DNA of 64,000 nt, taken from NCBI GenBank assembly GCA_965237595.1, contig CBDEFY010000007.1, positions 620,001 to 684,000 on the forward strand, written 5' to 3'. The position numbers and the translations under genes are program-made. Within the stretch, counting starts at the first letter, position 1; each line of letters opens with the position of its first letter. Below the pieces are notes generated by a model. It made no database searches, was not told the DNA's origin, and saw only the letters and a list, made by a program, of their open reading frames with translations. Positions 61,758 through 64,000 of this stretch are shown in pieces. This DNA comes from UBA9611 sp965237595 (lineage in GTDB: Bacteria > Chloroflexota > Dehalococcoidia > Lucifugimonadales > UBA3495).

Positions 61758-62678
61758 CTATTCGTCGGAGGGGTCGTCGTCGGGGTCCAGGTCCAAGTCT
61801 GCGCTTGACTCCAAGTTTTGGTCCAGACCCTGCAAGAACTCCTCAACCATGGGGGAGAGTGGGGTTGATGATGAACTGCTGGCCTGATTCTCCCGGTCGT
61901 AGCGTTCTTCCAGGCGCTTCAAGAGATTGGAGACATCCGAGGTTCCCGAAACGATGTTCTGCAATGAGGCGTACTGCTCGCGTCCTCGTTCTTGGTCTGC
62001 CAGGCGGCTGGGCAGTCCGTAGATGGTGCATAGGACCTCCATCAAACGGGCCGTTCCGGTGAAGTCTTCTTCGACCTGGAAGTATTGGGGCAGGTGGACC
62101 ACAAAGATACGGGTCTGGATGCCCATCTCCTCAGCAGTGTTGGAGATCAGATAGGTGATGGTCGTGGGTCCTTCGTAGTCGCTGGGACGCACTCCCGTAA
62201 GCTTGTATTCCTCTTCGTTGCTGGCGTCCACCGTCCCTCCCGAGACCAACAGCGGACGGGTGTGGGGCACCATGTCGTACATCGCGCCAATCATTGAGTA
62301 ACGCTTGATCCCGAAATGCTTGAGCACTTCAATCACCGAGTCGGTGTAGTCTTCACCGTAGAGGTGGGGCTCCAGTAGGTGCAAGGTGATGAGATCGGGG
62401 CCTTGCTCACGAACGCAGGCGCTGACGGTGGTGGACGGGATGTTGTACTCCCTCACTCCCTGTTTCAGGACCGACTTGGGACGGTAGCGGGTGAAGTCGT
62501 AATACCGCCCCGGCTTAACCAACCGACCAATCTCCTTGGACTCGAGATGACGCTCCAGACGCCGCAAGGCCAGGGTGCCCACGTTTCCCACGTCGATCCA
62601 CGGCCGGAGGACCGCCAGCACGTGGGGGGCTTTGAGCTCCGGCAGGGGCTCTTGAAATTCAAAATCGCCAATGCGCAT
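61758..62678 (-). CDS. PAC2 family protein (proteasome-assembly-chaperone-like)
   Basis: This 306-aa protein has the PAC2 fold pattern: PHVLAVLRPWIDVGNVGTLAL, YDFTRYRPKS, TLHLLEPHLYGEDY, MIGAMYDMVPHTRP and TYLISNTAEEMGIQTRIFVVHLP (split by turns). The tail is Ser-rich then acidic. In Actinobacteria and Chloroflexi such proteins are found near proteasome or peptidase genes; here the partner is an M20 peptidase. Role inferred only. Confidence 0.8.
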   Translation of the reverse strand: MRIGDFEFQEPLPELKAPHVLAVLRPWIDVGNVGTLALRRLERHLESKEIGRLVKPGRYYDFTRYRPKSVLKQGVREYNIPSTTVSACVREQGPDLITLHLLEPHLYGEDYTDSVIEVLKHFGIKRYSMIGAMYDMVPHTRPLLVSGGTVDASNEEEYKLTGVRPSDYEGPTTITYLISNTAEEMGIQTRIFVVHLPQYFQVEEDFTGTARLMEVLCTIYGLPSRLADQERGREQYASLQNIVSGTSDVSNLLKRLEERYDRENQASSSSSTPLSPMVEEFLQGLDQNLESSADLDLDPDDDPSDE

Positions 62679-62831
62679 GGCTTTAGTTTGACAGTGGTAG
62701 ATTCGATTTACAAGGGCGGGCTAGTCGGGGTACGGGAAATTCCAATAGCCGAGTTTCTCCAGCGATGCCGCTGTGTGTTGTAAACCTGGATTTTGATATC
62801 ATACGTAGCTAGAATCAGAAAAGAAGGCCGA

Positions 62832-63425
62832 ATGCGGACCATATATCCAGCAATCTTGACCACCATCGTAGCCACTTTCCTGCTTGCTGCTTGCGGCGGC
62901 GGCACGGCGACTCCCACCGGGAACGCGGCGGACCCCACGGACCCTGCGGACTCAGATGCGGCCGCCAATCTTCCCCTGTGGCGCTACGTTAACAGCGGCT
63001 GGGTTTCGCCGTTGAATGAACAGAGCGCCGGTGCATTCTCAAGAGAATTGAGGGCGGCGGTGATTACCAGCGCCGAGGAGATGGAGGAATTCAACCGCAC
63101 CGTGGTCAACAGGCGCAGCCGTGGCACCAGCACTTCTCTAAGCCGCCCCGAGTTCCCCGGTTCGGTGGTCCTGGCGGTCTATCTGATGTGGCTTCCGGTC
63201 CAGGGGGACCCACTGTCGGTTGTGGGTTTGCAGGTCGATGGAAACCGGGCTTTCGTGGAGTTGGAGCTTGAGGAAGATGCCCAGGGCCGGGAATATCCCT
63301 ATCTATTTGCGCCCATGACCATGGTGACCGTGGAACGCTCCGTGTTCCCCGACCAAGGACCGGTGGAGTTCGAATTCAGGTTGGACGGGGAAACCCGGGT
63401 CACAGTCACCGACACGTTGGATTAG
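62832..63425 (+). CDS. Hypothetical lipoprotein
   Basis: 197 aa from ATG 62832. The signal is MRTIYPAILTTIVATFLLAAC with lipobox LAAC, followed by a Gly/Thr/Asp/Pro-rich spacer, then a globular beta domain (LWRYVNSGWVSPLNEQSAG, SVVLAVYLMWLPVQGDPL, MTMVTVERSVFPDQGPVEFE). Exported and membrane-tethered. I do not recognise the domain. It is divergent from PAC2. Confidence 0.7.
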   Translation: MRTIYPAILTTIVATFLLAACGGGTATPTGNAADPTDPADSDAAANLPLWRYVNSGWVSPLNEQSAGAFSRELRAAVITSAEEMEEFNRTVVNRRSRGTSTSLSRPEFPGSVVLAVYLMWLPVQGDPLSVVGLQVDGNRAFVELELEEDAQGREYPYLFAPMTMVTVERSVFPDQGPVEFEFRLDGETRVTVTDTLD

Positions 63426-63536
63426 CCTCGAGTATCGGCCCCGCACAACTTGAGCTTGCCGAAGGACGGTGCACCTAGGCCAGTCAATCAACGCCCAAGC
63501 CCCGTAACCATGGAAAAGCGGCCGCGCCGCCGCCGT

Positions 63537-63716
63537 CTAGCACTGTCCCATCTGCGTCAGACGGCCTTCCCTCCAGCCTATCTTGCCCGCCCAGACGGTC
63601 AGGAAAGTGCCCAGGCGGACCTTGCCTGCCTGGGTGTGCCCCGCCGAGTCGATCCACTTGAAGTTGCCTTTCCGCATGTCGAACACAGCCGCGCCTACAC
63701 TCGTTCCAGGCGTCAA
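63537..63716 (-). pseudogene. Possible small gene or remnant
   Basis: From TTG 63716, 59 codons read TPGTSVGAAVFDMRKGNF, KWIDSAGHTQAGKVRLGTFL and TVWAGKIGWREGRLTQMGQC, a composition like a real beta-rich protein tail rather than a shadow frame. The frame stays open about 20 more codons upstream (VKVLGLVSSIGSL) but without a start. It could be the 3' end of a lost gene. No homology recognised. Confidence 0.3.
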
Positions 63717-63766
63717 GGAGCCGATGGAGCTGACCAGACCCAGAACCTTGACGGGGGTGCTGGTTC

Positions 63767-63794
63767 TTGGCAGATTCTAGGAATCCTGTATAGT
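63767..63794 (+). promoter_or_regulatory. Promoter of the LLM oxidoreductase gene
   Basis: TTGGCA (63767-63772), a 16-bp spacer and TATAGT (63789-63794). The spacer contains the palindrome GATTC-TAG-GAATC (63773-63785), a possible operator. Transcription would begin about 20 nt before the ATG at 63820. Confidence 0.5.
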
Positions 63795-63819
63795 GTGCGC
63801 AATAATGAGATGGAGGGAG

Positions 63820-64000
63820 ATGGAGGCCGAGAGGGTTGAACAGCTAGCCAGACCAAAGGACCAAGTTGAAGTTTACTGGTTTTCAGAGCAGGCCCAGGGC
63901 TACGTCACCGACAGCGGACTAGAGCAGTTCGATTCCGGGCGGCTGGGCTTCCCCAACACTTATTTCGACCCCGATAAGGCCCACGTGCTGTACAACGAGT
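63820..64000 (+). CDS. LLM-class flavin-dependent oxidoreductase (3' partial)
   Basis: Only the first 60 codons are in the window: QVEVYWFSEQAQGYVTDSGL, then SGRLGFPNTYFDPDKAHVLYNE. The fpn-xxfDPexahxLYne segment is typical of bacterial luciferase-like monooxygenases, which are abundant in SAR202-type Chloroflexota. ATG 63820 follows GGAGGGAG; an in-frame ATG at 63805 is also possible. Confidence 0.7.
   Translation, partial: MEAERVEQLARPKDQVEVYWFSEQAQGYVTDSGLEQFDSGRLGFPNTYFDPDKAHVLYNE

Larger units (their letters stand above)
63426..63819. other. Intergenic region with a promoter and a possible gene remnant
   Basis: 394 nt without a confident gene. It holds a coding-like minus-strand stretch (63537-63716) and the promoter at 63767-63794; nothing else stands out. 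Confidence 0.5.

Overview
The window is GC-rich, densely coding bacterial chromosome. It most resembles Chloroflexota, probably Dehalococcoidia or the SAR202 group. The reasons are the run rpsB-tsf-pyrH-frr-uppS-cdsA-dxr-rseP-ispG-proS, a short EF-Ts (167 aa), a type IV pilus set with no outer-membrane secretin in view, a CO-dehydrogenase-type FAD subunit with a CoxG-like partner, and the start of a luciferase-like flavin oxidoreductase. This placement is inferred from gene content and order, not from a phylogeny.

Layout. 1-9.1 kb (+): end of a CoxM-like subunit, CoxG-like protein, glmS, a TreT-like glycosyltransferase, thrB, aspartokinase, a GT2 glycosyltransferase and a frameshifted TPR protein. 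9.1-19.0 kb (-): a type IV pilus operon reading response regulator, pilB, pilC, pilO-like, a pilM-pilN fusion, pilA, two pseudopilins and a DUF11 surface protein. 19.2-26.4 kb: speD and a thermospermine-synthase-like aminopropyltransferase (+); a three-domain DapA-like/MfnB-like/TusA-like protein and acetyl-CoA synthetase (-); an MFS exporter (+). 26.5-28.6 kb: a lipoprotein gene with two in-frame TGA codons spaced like a UxxU redox motif and followed by a SECIS-like hairpin, split by an IS1182-family element. 28.7-37.4 kb (+): tRNA-Val, rplS, priA, def, CCA-adding enzyme, secD, secF. 37.4-40.3 kb: a decayed zinc alcohol dehydrogenase (-), then frameshifted nfo, a small metallopeptidase and pgpA (+). 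40.3-50.9 kb (+): the translation, lipid and isoprenoid run from rpsB to proS. 50.9-53.3 kb: small accessory genes, including a RuvC-like/zinc-ribbon pair. 53.5-59.0 kb (+): pheS, pheT, moeA and a small protein. 59.1-62.7 kb (-): PAC2, M20 peptidase, infC, rpmI, rplT. 62.8-64 kb (+): a lipoprotein and a truncated LLM oxidoreductase.

Most exciting signal. Excising the IS element and one copy of its CTAG target duplication joins a lipoprotein signal sequence to a thioredoxin-like domain. Its expected CxxC is written TGA-Pro-Val-TGA, and a stem-loop with a GGTC tetraloop starts 10 nt after the second TGA. This predicts a diselenide (UxxU) lipoprotein, recently inactivated.

A second theme is gene decay. 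Single-base frameshifts or in-frame TAG codons interrupt pilC, the pilM-N leader, the pilus response regulator, the DUF11 protein, the TPR protein, nfo, an alcohol dehydrogenase and the dispensable tail of rplS. About 25 core genes in the same window read through cleanly. That bias favours real pseudogenization over random assembly error, but several lesions lie in homopolymers and need read-level confirmation.
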